A program made the translations under genes and the position numbers. Source: Streptomyces sp. SN-593 (GTDB lineage: Bacteria; Actinomycetota; Actinomycetes; Streptomycetales; Streptomycetaceae). From it: DNA of 64,000 nt. The stretch spans positions 2,859,501-2,923,500 of the forward strand of contig NZ_AP018365.1 in NCBI RefSeq assembly GCF_016756395.1, written 5' to 3'. Below, one piece after another: positions 17,301 through 26,672 of the stretch; the first letter of the stretch is position 1; each line of letters starts with the position of its first letter. The notes beneath the pieces are model-generated. The model did no database searches. It saw nothing but the letters and a program-made list of their open reading frames with translations, and was not told the DNA's origin.

Positions 17301-19355
17301 ATGAGCAGTGTGCCCACCCCGAGCCGGCCGACGATGTTCGACACCGTGCTGGTCGCCAACCGGGGAGAGATCGCGGTGCGGGTGATGCGCACCCTGCGCG
17401 AGGCGGGGGTGCGGTCGGCCGCGGTGTTCACCGAGGCGGACGCCGACGCCCGGCACGTACGGGAGGCCGACAGCGCGGTGCGGGTGGACAGTTACCTGTC
17501 GGCGGCCGAACTGGTCCGCGCGGCGGGCGAGGCCGGCGCGCAGGCGGTCCACCCCGGATACGGGTTCCTCGCCGAGAACGCGGGCTTCGCCCGGGCCTGC
17601 GCCCGGGCCGGCCTGGTCTTCATCGGACCGCCGGCGGACGCGATCGAGCTGATGGGCGACAAGATCCGGGCCAAGCAGACGGTGCGCGCGGCCGGTGTGC
17701 CGGTGGTGCCCGGCAGCAGCGGCAGCGGGCTGACCGACGACGAACTGGCCGAGGCGGCGCGGGAGATCGGCATGCCGGTGCTCCTCAAGCCGTCGGCGGG
17801 CGGTGGCGGCAAGGGCATGCGGCTGGTCCGGGACGCGGCGCGGCTGCCCGAGGAGATCGCGGCGGCCCGCCGGGAGGCGCGCGGCTCGTTCGGCGACGAC
17901 ACGCTGCTGGTGGAGCGGTGGATCGACCGCCCCCGGCACATCGAGATCCAGGTGCTGGCCGACGCGCACGGCAACGTGGTGCACCTGGGCGAGCGGGAGT
18001 GCTCACTGCAACGCCGCCACCAGAAGGTGATCGAGGAGGCGCCCTCGGTCCTGCTGGATCCGGCTACCCGGGAGGCGATGGGCGAGGCCGCGGTGCAGGC
18101 GGCGCGTTCCTGCGGGTACACCGGCGCGGGCACCGTGGAGTTCATCGTGCCGGGCGCGGACCCGGCCGCGTACTACTTCATGGAGATGAACACCCGGCTC
18201 CAGGTGGAGCACCCGGTCACGGAGCTGGTGACCGGACTGGACCTGGTGGAGTGGCAGTTGCGGGTGGCCTGCGGCGAGCCGCTGGACTTCGGCCAGCAGG
18301 ACGTCACGCTCACCGGGCACGCGATCGAGGCGCGGATCTGCGCGGAGACGGCGCGGCCGGGCGACGGCGGAGTGGACTTCCTGCCGTCGGCGGGCACCGT
18401 ACTGGAGCTGCGCGAGCCGACCGGTCCCGGTGTGCGGGTGGACTCGGGCCTGGCGCCGGGCACCGAGGTCGGCACCGCGTACGACCCGATGCTCGCCAAG
18501 GTCATCGCGTACGGCCCGGACCGGGCGACGGCGCTGCGCCGGCTGCGGGCGGCGCTGGCCGGCACCGTGGTGCTGGGGCTGGAGACGAACACCGGCTTCC
18601 TGCGCCGGCTGCTGGCCCATCCGGACGTGGCCGCCGGCCGGTTGGACACCGGACTCATCGACCGGGACGCGGGCCTGCTGGTGCCGGACGGCGTGCCCGA
18701 CGAGGTGTACGCGGCGGCGGCGCTGCTGCGGCAGCGCGCGCTGGCCGCGGAGACGGAGGGCGGCGGATGGGTCGATCCCTTCTCGGTGCCGAGCGGATGG
18801 CGGCTGGGAGGGGAGCCGGCCTGGACGGTGCACCATCTGCGGGTGCCCGGCCGCGACCCGGTGCGGGTGGGGGTGCGCGACGGCCGGGTCAGGATCGGCG
18901 ACGGCCCGCAGGCGCAGGCGCGGATCGAGGTGACCGGGTCGCGGGTGGCGCTGTACCGCGAGGGCACCGTGTGCACGTTCGACGCGGCGGGAGACTGGCT
19001 CGGCCGGGACGGCGACAGCTGGCACGTGCAGGCGTACGACCCGGTGGCGGCGGCCCTGCGCGGGGCGGCGGCGGGTGCCGGGGGCGGTGCGCTGACGGCG
19101 CCGATGCCCGGCACGGTCACGGTGGTGAAGGTGGCCAAGGGCGAGCGGGTGGTGGCCGGGCAGAGCCTGCTGGTGGTGGAGGCGATGAAGATGGAGCACG
19201 TGATCGCCGCACCGCATGACGGCACGGTGGCCGAGATCGACGTCGCCGCGGGCACGGCGGTGGCGATGGACCAGGTGCTGGCGGTGGTCACTCCGGACGG
19301 CTCCCCGGACGGCTCCCCGGACGCCTCGCCGGACGGGAACGGGGAGGCGTCATGA
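17301..19355 (+). CDS. accA1: Acyl-CoA carboxylase biotin-carboxylase/biotin-carrier (alpha) subunit
   Basis: A 684-residue alpha subunit. The biotin carboxylase domain (1-450) has the ATP-grasp loop [11 protein letters not shown] and the catalytic stretch [15 protein letters not shown] middle BT-like region follows, then the biotin carrier domain near 600-670 with the biotinyl-lysine motif EAMKMEH. The C-terminus ends in a small repeat [19 protein letters not shown] encoded by near-identical 12-base units, absent from typical MCC alpha subunits. ATG 17301 follows a GAGG site; ATG 17334 is an alternative. The stop overlaps the HMG-CoA lyase start by 4 bases. Confidence 0.94.
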   Translation: MSSVPTPSRPTMFDTVLVANRGEIAVRVMRTLREAGVRSAAVFTEADADARHVREADSAVRVDSYLSAAELVRAAGEAGAQAVHPGYGFLAENAGFARACARAGLVFIGPPADAIELMGDKIRAKQTVRAAGVPVVPGSSGSGLTDDELAEAAREIGMPVLLKPSAGGGGKGMRLVRDAARLPEEIAAARREARGSFGDDTLLVERWIDRPRHIEIQVLADAHGNVVHLGERECSLQRRHQKVIEEAPSVLLDPATREAMGEAAVQAARSCGYTGAGTVEFIVPGADPAAYYFMEMNTRLQVEHPVTELVTGLDLVEWQLRVACGEPLDFGQQDVTLTGHAIEARICAETARPGDGGVDFLPSAGTVLELREPTGPGVRVDSGLAPGTEVGTAYDPMLAKVIAYGPDRATALRRLRAALAGTVVLGLETNTGFLRRLLAHPDVAAGRLDTGLIDRDAGLLVPDGVPDEVYAAAALLRQRALAAETEGGGWVDPFSVPSGWRLGGEPAWTVHHLRVPGRDPVRVGVRDGRVRIGDGPQAQARIEVTGSRVALYREGTVCTFDAAGDWLGRDGDSWHVQAYDPVAAALRGAAAGAGGGALTAPMPGTVTVVKVAKGERVVAGQSLLVVEAMKMEHVIAAPHDGTVAEIDVAAGTAVAMDQVLAVVTPDGSPDGSPDASPDGNGEAS

Positions 19356-20335
19356 CGTCCGACGCCACGGACCACGGCTCGGTGCTCTCCGCGGGCCTGC
19401 CGATGGCGGTGCCGATGCCCGGCCTGCCGGGTCACGTCCGCATCCATGAGGTCGGCGCGCGCGACGGCCTGCAGAACGAGAAGTCGACGGTAGCGACGGA
19501 GGTGAAGGCGCAGTTCGTGCACCGCCTCGCGGAGGCGGGGCTGACCACGATCGAGGTGACCAGCTTCGTGCACCCCACGTGGGTCCCGCAGTTGGCGGAC
19601 GCGGCCGAGTTGATGCCGCGCCTCGCGGACCTGGCCGCCCGCCCCGAGCTGCGGCTCCCGGTCCTGGTGCCGAACGGGCGGGGGCTGGAGCGCGCGCTGG
19701 AGCTCGGGGTCCGGGAGATCGCGGTGTTCGGCAGCTCCACCGAGTCCTTCGCCCGGGCGAACCTGAACCGCACGGTGGCGGAGTCGCTGGCGATGTTCGA
19801 GCCGGTGGTGGCCAGGGCCCGCGACGAGGGCCTGCGGGTGCGCGGCTACCTGTCGATGTGCTTCGGCGACCCCTGGGAGGGCCCGGTCCCGGTCGCCCGA
19901 GCGGCGAGGGCGGCCCGCCGGCTGTACGAACTGGGCTGCACCGAGGTGAGCCTCGGCGACACCATCGGCGTGGCGACACCCGGCCACGTGGTGGCGCTGC
20001 TGGACGAGCTGACCGCCGGCGGGGTCCCGATCGGGCATCTCGCGGTGCACTTCCACGACACCTACGGCCAGGCCCTGGCGAACACGCTGGCCGCGCTCCA
20101 GCGGGGCGTGGGCGTCGTCGACGCCTCGGCTGGCGGCCTGGGCGGCTGCCCGTACGCCAAGAGCGCCACCGGAAACCTCGCCACCGAAGACCTGGTCTGG
20201 ATGCTGCACGGACTGGGCATCGAGACCGGCGTCGATCTCGACCGCCTCAGCGCCACAAGCGCCTGGATGGCGGAGCAGTTGGGACGGCCCAGCCCGTCCC
20301 GGACCGTCCGCGCCCTCACCCACCGGGAGCCGTAG
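19352..20335 (+). CDS. hmgL: Hydroxymethylglutaryl-CoA lyase
   Basis: A 327-residue HMGL-like TIM barrel. It carries the substrate/metal motif [11 protein letters not shown] near the N-terminus, the active loop [14 protein letters not shown] with the catalytic Cys, and [12 protein letters not shown] with the metal-binding His residues. It splits HMG-CoA into acetoacetate and acetyl-CoA, the last leucine-specific step. ATG 19352 overlaps the alpha-subunit stop (ATGA). About 27 N-terminal residues precede the conserved barrel. AcdH begins 3 bases after its stop. Confidence 0.94.
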   Translation: MTSDATDHGSVLSAGLPMAVPMPGLPGHVRIHEVGARDGLQNEKSTVATEVKAQFVHRLAEAGLTTIEVTSFVHPTWVPQLADAAELMPRLADLAARPELRLPVLVPNGRGLERALELGVREIAVFGSSTESFARANLNRTVAESLAMFEPVVARARDEGLRVRGYLSMCFGDPWEGPVPVARAARAARRLYELGCTEVSLGDTIGVATPGHVVALLDELTAGGVPIGHLAVHFHDTYGQALANTLAALQRGVGVVDASAGGLGGCPYAKSATGNLATEDLVWMLHGLGIETGVDLDRLSATSAWMAEQLGRPSPSRTVRALTHREP

Positions 20336-20337
20336 CC

Positions 20338-21504
20338 ATGTCGATCGACCACCGTCTGTCCGAGGAGCACGAGTCGCTGCGGGCGACCGTCGAGGAGTTC
20401 GCCCACGACGTGATCGCGCCGAAGATCGGCGACTTCTACGAGCGGGGCGAGTTCCCGTACGAGATCGTGCGGGAGATGGGGCGGATGGGCCTGTTCGGGC
20501 TGCCGTTCCCGGAGGAGTACGGCGGGATGGGCGGGGACTACTTCGCGCTCGGGCTCGCGCTGGAGGAACTGGCCCGGGTCGACTCCTCGGTGGCGATCAC
20601 CCTGGAGGCGGGGGTGTCGCTGGGCGCGATGCCGGTCTTCCGGTTCGGCACCGAGGAGCAGAAGCGGACCTGGCTGCCGCGGCTGTGCTCGGGCGAGATG
20701 CTCGGCGCCTTCGGGCTGACCGAGCCGGAGTGCGGCTCGGACGCGGGCGGCACCCGGACCACCGCGCGGCTGGACGAGACGACCGGCGAGTGGGTGATCA
20801 ACGGCACGAAGTGCTTCATCACCAACTCCGGCACCGACATCACCGGCCTGGTCACGGTGACCGCGGTGACCGGCCGCAAGGAGGACGGGCGGCCGCGGAT
20901 CTCCTCGATCATCGTGCCCTCCGGGACCCCCGGCTTCACGGTGTCCAAGAAGTACAGCAAGGTCGGCTGGAACGCCTCGGACACCCGGGAGCTGTCGTTC
21001 GCGGACTGCCGGGTCCCGCGGGCGAACCTGCTGGGCGAGGAGGGCCGGGGGTACGCCCAGTTCCTGCGGATCCTCGACGAGGGCCGGATCGCGATCTCCG
21101 CGCTGGCCACCGGACTGGCCCAGGGCTGCCTGGACGAGTCGCTGGCGTACGCGCGGCAGCGCAAGGCGTTCGGCCGGCCGATCGGCGCCAACCAGGCGAT
21201 CCAGTTCAAGCTCGCGGACATGGAGATGCGTGCCTACACCGCGCGCCTGGCCTGGCGGGACGCGGCGTCGCGCCTGGTGCGCGGCGAGGACTTCAAGAAG
21301 GAGGCCGCGCTGGCGAAGCTCTACAGCTCCGAGATCGCGGTGACCAACGCCCGCGAGGCCACCCAGGTGCACGGCGGATACGGCTTCATGAACGAGTACC
21401 CGGTGGCCCGGATGTGGCGCGACGCCAAGATCCTGGAGATCGGCGAGGGCACCAGCGAGGTGCAGCGGATGCTGATCGCGAGGGAGCTGGGCGTGACCGA
21501 GTGA
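20338..21504 (+). CDS. acdH: Acyl-CoA dehydrogenase AcdH (isovaleryl/isobutyryl-type)
   Basis: A 388-residue acyl-CoA dehydrogenase, strongly like Streptomyces AcdH. It has LTEPECGSDAGGTRTTA for FAD binding, KVGWNASDTRELSF, and the C-terminal QVHGGYGFMNEYPVARMWRDAKILEIGEGTSEVQ, whose Glu in EIGEGTSEV is at the usual short-branched-chain base position. It supplies the 2-enoyl-CoA substrate to the carboxylase encoded upstream. ATG 20338 has a GGGAG site. It is the last gene of the rightward operon; two hairpins follow. Confidence 0.93.
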   Translation: MSIDHRLSEEHESLRATVEEFAHDVIAPKIGDFYERGEFPYEIVREMGRMGLFGLPFPEEYGGMGGDYFALGLALEELARVDSSVAITLEAGVSLGAMPVFRFGTEEQKRTWLPRLCSGEMLGAFGLTEPECGSDAGGTRTTARLDETTGEWVINGTKCFITNSGTDITGLVTVTAVTGRKEDGRPRISSIIVPSGTPGFTVSKKYSKVGWNASDTRELSFADCRVPRANLLGEEGRGYAQFLRILDEGRIAISALATGLAQGCLDESLAYARQRKAFGRPIGANQAIQFKLADMEMRAYTARLAWRDAASRLVRGEDFKKEAALAKLYSSEIAVTNAREATQVHGGYGFMNEYPVARMWRDAKILEIGEGTSEVQRMLIARELGVTE

Positions 21505-21517
21505 CCCGTCGCGGGTC
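21503..21517 (+). terminator. Terminator-like hairpin at the acdH stop
   Basis: GACCCG-TCG-CGGGTC, a 6-bp stem overlapping the acdH stop codon and followed by GTTTCTC. Confidence 0.45.
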
Positions 21518-21555
21518 GTTTCTCACCCGTTCGGCCCACCCTCACCGCACGGGGG

Positions 21556-21571
21556 TGCCCGAAAACGGGCA
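21556..21571 (+). terminator. Second hairpin after acdH
   Basis: TGCCCG-AAAA-CGGGCA, a perfect 6-bp stem with an A4 loop, about 40 bp after the first hairpin. It may terminate read-through from the leucine operon. Confidence 0.4.
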
Positions 21572-21612
21572 GGATTCTTGCAATGCGGCGATGATCTGAT
21601 GAGTATCAACGA

Positions 21613-21888
21613 GTGCCCGAACCCCGGACGTCCTACGACGACCTCATCGACCACCTGGTCCGCACCACGTCGCTGCACCGCGGCGAGGCGGCCCGGGTGG
21701 TGATGGACGTCCTGGCCTACTTCGACGAGACGACCGAGGAGTACGTCTGCCGCAGGCACCGCGAGCTCCAGGTGAAGGGCCTGGTCAACACGGAGATCTT
21801 CGAGCGGATCGGCGAGGAGCTGCCGCACCGGGCGGTCGCCCCGGCCGCGCTGTCCCAGCGCCAGCTCCGCCGAATCGTCTACGGCTGA
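21613..21888 (+). CDS. Small conserved hypothetical protein
   Basis: 91 residues, acidic-to-neutral and predicted helical: SYDDLIDHLVRTTSLHRGEAARVVMDVLAYFDE, then VCRRHRELQVKGLVNTEIFERIGEEL. No membrane segment, signal peptide or catalytic motif is visible. Coding bias matches the neighbours. It starts at GTG 21613 without a convincing ribosome site; a weak TTGCAA/GAGTAT pair at 21578/21601 could give a leaderless message. It lies between the leucine operon and glmS. I do not recognise a function. Confidence 0.65.
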   Translation: MPEPRTSYDDLIDHLVRTTSLHRGEAARVVMDVLAYFDETTEEYVCRRHRELQVKGLVNTEIFERIGEELPHRAVAPAALSQRQLRRIVYG

Positions 21889-21912
21889 CCGGGCACCCCA
21901 CCTCACCGGCCC

Positions 21913-21975
21913 GCGGCTTCCGCCAGAGGCTCCCACCAGAGGACGCCGCCAGCGGAGGCCGGCAGCGGAAGCCGC
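21913..21975 (+). other. Long-loop inverted repeat in the glmS leader
   Basis: GCGGCTTCCGC at 21913-21923 is exactly complementary to GCGGAAGCCGC at 21965-21975, with a 41-base loop that itself holds CCAGAGG and CCGCCAG-type repeats. It lies 54 bp before the glmS start. It may be a terminator for the small upstream gene or a leader structure. Confidence 0.35.
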
Positions 21976-22029
21976 CAGGAGCTCAGGGGCATCGGGCACC
22001 CCGACCAGTACGACCGAGAGGGACGACAC

Positions 22030-23844
22030 ATGTGCGGAATTGTCGGCTACATCGGCAGGCGTGACGTGGCACCGCTGCTGCTGGAGGGCCTGCAGCGACT
22101 GGAGTACCGGGGCTACGACTCGGCCGGCATCGCGATCACCGGCCGGTCGGGCGAACTGCGCACGGTCAAGGCCAAGGGCCGGGTGCGCGACCTGGAGGCC
22201 CGCGTCCCCAAGCGCTTCGCCGGCACCACCGGCATCGCGCACACCCGCTGGGCGACCCACGGCGCGCCCAGCGACGCCAACGCCCACCCGCACCTGGACG
22301 CGGGCGGCACGGTCGCCGTCGTGCACAACGGCATCATCGACAACGCCTCCGAGCTGCGCGTCCGGCTCACCGCCGAGGGCACCGTGTTCGGCTCCGAGAC
22401 CGACACCGAGGTGCTCGCCCACCTCATCGCCCGCTCGCAGGCCGACACGCTGGAGCAGCGGGTCAGCGAGGCACTGCGCGCGGTCGAGGGCACCTACGGC
22501 CTCGCGGTGCTGCACCGCGACTTCCCGGACCGGATCGTGGTGGCCCGCAACGGCTCGCCGGTGGTGCTCGGCATCGGCGAGAAGGAGATGTTCGTCGCCT
22601 CCGACGTGGCCGCGCTCGTCGCCCACACCCGCCAGGTCGTCACGCTCGCGGACGGCGAGATGGCCACCCTCAAGGCCGACGACTTCCGCACCTACACCAC
22701 CGAGGGCTCCCGGACCACCGCCACGCCGACCACCGTGGAGTGGGAGGCCGAGTCGTACGACATGGGCGGCCACGACACGTACATGCACAAGGAGATCGCC
22801 GAGCAGGCCGAGGCGGTGGACCGGGTGCTGCGCGGGCGGATCGACGACAAGTTCGCCACGGTCCACCTCGGCGGCCTGAACCTGGACCCGCGCGAGGCCC
22901 GGAGCGTGCGGCGGATCAAGATCCTCGGCTGCGGCACCAGCTACCATGCCGGCCAGATCGGCGCGCAGCTCATCGAGGAGCTGGCCCGTATCCCCGCGGA
23001 CGCCGAGCCGGCCTCGGAGTTCCGCTACCGCAACCCGGTCGTGGACCCCGACACGCTCTACGTCGCGGTGTCCCAGTCCGGCGAGACGTACGACGTGCTG
23101 GCGGCGGTGCAGGAACTCAAGCGCAAGGGCGCGCGGGTCCTGGGCGTGGTCAACGTGGTGGGGTCGGCCATCGCCCGGGAGGCGGACGGCGGGACCTACG
23201 TGCACGCCGGGCCCGAGGTCTGCGTGGTGTCCACGAAGTGCTTCACCAACACGGTGGTGGCCTTCGCGCTGCTCGCCCTGCACCTGGGCCGGATCAGGGA
23301 CCTGTCGGTGGCCGACGGGCGGCGGATCATCGAGGGGCTGCGCCGGCTGCCGGGCCAGATCGACGAGATCCTCAAGGCCGAGCCGGAGATCAAGCGGCTG
23401 GCGCTGCACTTCGCGGACGCGAAGTCGATGCTCTTCATCGGCCGGGTGCGGGGCTACCCGGTGGCCCGCGAGGCGTCGCTGAAGCTGAAGGAGGTCAGCT
23501 ACATCCACGCCGAGGCGTACCCGGCCTCCGAGCTGAAGCACGGCCCGCTGGCGCTGGTCGAGCCGGCGATGCCGACGGTGGCGATCGTGCCGGACGACGA
23601 CCTGCTGGAGAAGAACCGGGCCGCCCTGGAGGAGATCAAGGCCCGCAGCGGCCGCATCCTCGCCGTGGCCCACCAGGAGCAGGAGAAGGCCGACCACACG
23701 ATCATCGTGCCGAAGAACGAGGACGAACTGGACCCGATCCTGATGGGCATCCCGCTCCAGCTCTTCGCCTACCACACCGCCCTGGCGCTCGGCCGGGACA
23801 TCGACAAGCCGCGCAACCTGGCGAAGTCGGTCACGGTGGAGTGA
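22030..23844 (+). CDS. glmS: Glutamine--fructose-6-phosphate aminotransferase (isomerizing)
   Basis: A 604-residue GlmS of normal length. The glutaminase domain begins with the catalytic Cys2 (MCGIVGYIG) and includes THTRWATHG-type and HNGIIDN motifs. The linker and two SIS domains follow, with GCGTSYHAG and SQSGETYD sugar-phosphate loops, ELKHGPLALV, and the typical C-terminus ending KSVTVE. It makes glucosamine 6-phosphate for peptidoglycan. ATG 22030 is preceded by a GAGAGGG site. It is monocistronic and converges with the stress-protein gene. Confidence 0.97.
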   Translation: MCGIVGYIGRRDVAPLLLEGLQRLEYRGYDSAGIAITGRSGELRTVKAKGRVRDLEARVPKRFAGTTGIAHTRWATHGAPSDANAHPHLDAGGTVAVVHNGIIDNASELRVRLTAEGTVFGSETDTEVLAHLIARSQADTLEQRVSEALRAVEGTYGLAVLHRDFPDRIVVARNGSPVVLGIGEKEMFVASDVAALVAHTRQVVTLADGEMATLKADDFRTYTTEGSRTTATPTTVEWEAESYDMGGHDTYMHKEIAEQAEAVDRVLRGRIDDKFATVHLGGLNLDPREARSVRRIKILGCGTSYHAGQIGAQLIEELARIPADAEPASEFRYRNPVVDPDTLYVAVSQSGETYDVLAAVQELKRKGARVLGVVNVVGSAIAREADGGTYVHAGPEVCVVSTKCFTNTVVAFALLALHLGRIRDLSVADGRRIIEGLRRLPGQIDEILKAEPEIKRLALHFADAKSMLFIGRVRGYPVAREASLKLKEVSYIHAEAYPASELKHGPLALVEPAMPTVAIVPDDDLLEKNRAALEEIKARSGRILAVAHQEQEKADHTIIVPKNEDELDPILMGIPLQLFAYHTALALGRDIDKPRNLAKSVTVE

Positions 23845-23857
23845 CCGGCGCACCGCG

Positions 23858-23895
23858 GTGCGGGTCCCGGACCGGTCGTCCGGCCGGGCCCGCAC
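23858..23895. terminator. Bidirectional terminator-like hairpin between glmS and the stress-protein gene
   Basis: Outer arms GTGCGGGTCC/GGGCCCGCAC pair with a single G-T wobble, and an inner CCGGAC/GTCCGG stem nests inside. It lies between convergent stop codons. Confidence 0.5.
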
Positions 23896-23901
23896 GGCCG
23901 G

Positions 23902-24423
23902 TCACGGAATGACCACCACCGGTCGCTGCGCCCGCCGGGCCAGCCGCCCGGCCACCGAGCCGAAGATCCGGCCGACCATGCCGTGCGTGCCGCCCACCAC
24001 GATGGCGTCGGCTTCGTACTCCTTGCCGACCTCCTCCAACTCGTGGCAGATGTCGCCGCCGCGCTCCACCAGCACCCAGGAGATCTCGGCGAGGTAGTCG
24101 GCGCAGGCCAGTTCCAGGCCGAGCACCTCGGTGCGGTGGTCGGGCACGTCCACGAAGACCGGCGGCTCGCAGCCGGCCCAGACGGTGGCCGGCAGCCGGT
24201 TGGCGACATGGACGATGATCAGTGCGGACCGGGTCCTACGGGCCATCCCGATCGCGTACGACAGCGCGCGCTCGCTGGAGACGGACCCGTCGAAGCCGAC
24301 GACGACGCCGTGCCGGAAGGCCGGATCGCAGGAGTGGTGCCGCGCGGTGGCCAGCTCGGGAACCGTCGCCTCGTCGGCGATCGGCCTGCCGTCGGCGGGC
24401 TCGGGAATCTCATGACCGGCCAT
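23902..24423 (-). CDS. Universal stress protein (single-domain)
   Basis: A 173-residue UspA-fold protein. After about 37 disordered residues the fold starts HGVVVGFDGSVSSERAL. It ends with the ATP-binding signature DAIVVGGTHGMVGRIFGSVAGRLARRAQRPVVVIP, matching the G-2x-G-9x-G-(S/T) motif of nucleotide-binding Usp proteins. It is likely an ATP-binding stress or dormancy protein. ATG 24423 begins at the edge of the long adpA upstream region, so its promoter lies inside that region. It is convergent with glmS. Confidence 0.88.
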   Translation of the reverse strand: MAGHEIPEPADGRPIADEATVPELATARHHSCDPAFRHGVVVGFDGSVSSERALSYAIGMARRTRSALIIVHVANRLPATVWAGCEPPVFVDVPDHRTEVLGLELACADYLAEISWVLVERGGDICHELEEVGKEYEADAIVVGGTHGMVGRIFGSVAGRLARRAQRPVVVIP

Positions 24424-25225
24424 GATGCGGATTCTCGGCGAGGGCGGCGCTGACGCGCCGAGCAGCGGACAAGACGTTTCTCGCGGGGCGGGCCGCCGCA
24501 GCGGCCGGTTTCGGCCAGTTCACCACTTCCCGTCCCACTCCCTCCAGGGTACGGCCGGCAGGAGCGCCTGCACAGGGCTGATCAGCTCTTCACAGGCTCC
24601 TCCGTACGTCTTGCGTACCCGGAGTTCCCAGGAGAATGCCGGAGGCGGGCCGAGAGCGCAACGGCACCGCGCCCACGAGTGCGACGTCATCGCGCCAACC
24701 GGCGTCACGGTTCGGCGCACGGGCGCATCACGGGGGCGCACTGCCGATACCTCCGAGGCAACTTCCGCCACCGCCTTCCGCCGCGGCCCGACCAGCACCG
24801 CGCGCACCACCCCGGCGGCGGCCGCACATGTGCAAGTTCACTCCGGAATACCCGCGAAAGCCGTACGCGTATTCAGCTCCGGAGCAGCGATTTTCGGCCA
24901 ACTTGGCGCCGTTACGCATTCGTTGGCGGCCAGGCGCACTAACACCTGCGCCACCAGCGGTTCTACGATGCGGCAGGAGCCGGACGGCGCGGTCCGCAGT
25001 CACGAGGGCACGAGGCGTACTTCCCAGCGGGCCGCCCGGGTGAAACGCTTCGTGATCGAATGCTTTACGCCACGTTGCCTTGTCGACTTAGCGTCAGATG
25101 GTGAACTTGTCACTAACGCCCCACCTGACACAGTAGATTTGATCATGGGTGACTGCGCAGGACCGCGGGGGATTACGTGCAGGACCGAGGGGACGACGCG
25201 TCGATACGAGGGGGGCTTGAGCTCC
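24424..25225. other. Long intergenic region upstream of adpA
   Basis: About 800 bp with noticeably more A+T than its surroundings (especially 24830-25145) and no reading frame with convincing coding bias or ribosome site. It must hold the promoter of the stress-protein gene (leftward) and the promoter and long leader of adpA (rightward). In other Streptomyces this region carries adpA promoter control sites, including AdpA's own. I could not find a clean TGGCSNGWWY match by eye. Confidence 0.6.
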
Positions 25226-26662
25226 ATGAGCCAGGAGTCCAGTTCCGGTACGGCGGCGGACACTCCGTCGCAAGCACCATCGGCATCGCCTCGCGCCATC
25301 CGCAAGCTCTCCGCGCGCCGCCGGCCCGAGGTGGTCGCGGTGCTGCTCTTCAGCGGTGGTCCGATCTTCGAGAGTTCCATACCCCTGTCCGTCTTCGGCA
25401 TCGACCGGCAGGACGCGGGCGTGCCCCGCTACCGGCTGCTGGTCTGTGCCGGCGAGGAGGGTGCGCTGCGCACCACCGGCGGGCTCGAACTGACCGCGCC
25501 CTACGGCCTTGAGGCGCTCGCCCGGGCCGGCACCGTGGTCGTGCCCACCTGGCGCTCGATATCCCAGGCGCCTCCGCCCGAGGCCCTGGACGCGATCCGC
25601 CGCGCGCACGAGGAGGGTGCCCGGATCATCGGGCTGTGCACCGGTGCCTTCGTGCTCGCCGCCGCCGGACTGCTGGACGGCCGCCCGGCCACCACGCACT
25701 GGATGTACGCGCCGACGCTCGCCAAGCGCTACCCGTCGGTGCACGTGGACCCGCGGGAGCTCTTCGTCGACGACGGCGACGTGCTCACCTCCGCCGGGAC
25801 CGCGGCCGGCATCGACCTGTGCCTGCACGTGGTGCGCACCGACCACGGTACGGACGCGGCCGCCGCGCTCGCCCGCCGGCTGGTCGTGCCGCCGCGCCGG
25901 GCGGACTGGCAGACCGGCCCGCGGCACATGGACCGCTCTTTACCCGAGGAGATCGGCGCGGACCCGCTGGCCGAGGTCGTCGCGTGGGCGCTGGAGCACC
26001 TCCACGAGCAGTTCGACGTCGAGGCGCTGGCCGCGCGCGCGTACATGAGCCGGCGCACCTTCGACCGACGGTTCCGCTCGCTGACCGGCAGCGCACCGTT
26101 GCAGTGGCTGATCACGCAGCGGGTGCTCCAGGCGCAGCGGCTGCTGGAGACGTCCGACTACTCCGTCGACGAGGTGGCCGGACGCTGCGGTTTCCGCTCG
26201 CCGGTGGCGCTGCGCGGGCACTTCCGACGCCAGCTCGGCTCCTCCCCCGCGTCGTACCGTGCCGCCTACCGCGCCCGTCGGCCGCAGGACGACGGCGACC
26301 GGGACCGCGACCGGGACCGGACCGTGTCTCCGTCCGACGTGCCGCCCGCACGCCGGGGCGGGCTGGGGGGCCCGGCGGCGGGCCCGTCACACGGCTACGG
26401 AAACGCGCACGGCAACGCTCATGGGAGCGCTCACAGCGCCGTTCCCGGGGTGGGAGCGGGCGGCGGACCGGGCAGCGGCTCGGGCGGCGGCTCGCAGGTG
26501 CTGGCCGCCCCGGCCAAGGGCGACCCGGACGCGTACAGCACCTCCGCGCGCGTCCCGGAGCAGTCCGGGCGGCCCGATCCGGCCGACGGGGCGGCGCGCG
26601 GGCGGCTGCGCGCCGGACGTGGTCTGGGTGCCGCCCTCCCCGGACCACGGGATCGCCCTTAG
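25226..26662 (+). CDS. adpA: AdpA, AraC/XylS-family master regulator of development
   Basis: 478 residues. The N-terminal GATase1/DJ-1-like dimerisation domain (about 35-215) contains [20 protein letters not shown] and [20 protein letters not shown]. The AraC-type double helix-turn-helix (about 250-335) contains [19 protein letters not shown] and [24 protein letters not shown] leucine codon at 25940-25942 (codon 239) lies in the linker between the domains, as in other AdpA genes, making translation depend on the bldA tRNA. The tail beyond about residue 345 is a Gly/His/Asn/Asp-rich extension, making the protein longer than the roughly 400 residues usual for the family. ATG 25226 follows a GAGGGGGG site; in-frame ATG 25145 is less likely. 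orn follows after 10 bp. Confidence 0.96.
   Translation: MSQESSSGTAADTPSQAPSASPRAIRKLSARRRPEVVAVLLFSGGPIFESSIPLSVFGIDRQDAGVPRYRLLVCAGEEGALRTTGGLELTAPYGLEALARAGTVVVPTWRSISQAPPPEALDAIRRAHEEGARIIGLCTGAFVLAAAGLLDGRPATTHWMYAPTLAKRYPSVHVDPRELFVDDGDVLTSAGTAAGIDLCLHVVRTDHGTDAAAALARRLVVPPRRADWQTGPRHMDRSLPEEIGADPLAEVVAWALEHLHEQFDVEALAARAYMSRRTFDRRFRSLTGSAPLQWLITQRVLQAQRLLETSDYSVDEVAGRCGFRSPVALRGHFRRQLGSSPASYRAAYRARRPQDDGDRDRDRDRTVSPSDVPPARRGGLGGPAAGPSHGYGNAHGNAHGSAHSAVPGVGAGGGPGSGSGGGSQVLAAPAKGDPDAYSTSARVPEQSGRPDPADGAARGRLRAGRGLGAALPGPRDRP
25940..25942 (+). other. Rare TTA (bldA-dependent) codon in adpA
   Basis: In-frame TTA between CGC-TCT and CCC-GAG, in the linker separating the two AdpA domains. 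It is the only TTA codon I noticed in a recognised gene of this window. Confidence 0.95.
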
Positions 26663-26672
26663 GGTGAGACAC

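Noticed and set aside
21889..22029. Possible glmS ribozyme upstream of glmS
   Set aside because: None of the ribozyme's conserved core is visible, and actinomycetes are not known to carry it. Only an inverted repeat is present.
24636..25043. A 135-codon frame upstream of adpA
   Set aside because: It has no usable ribosome site, irregular codon use and a translation rich in Arg/Pro. It lies in the A+T-richer adpA control region.
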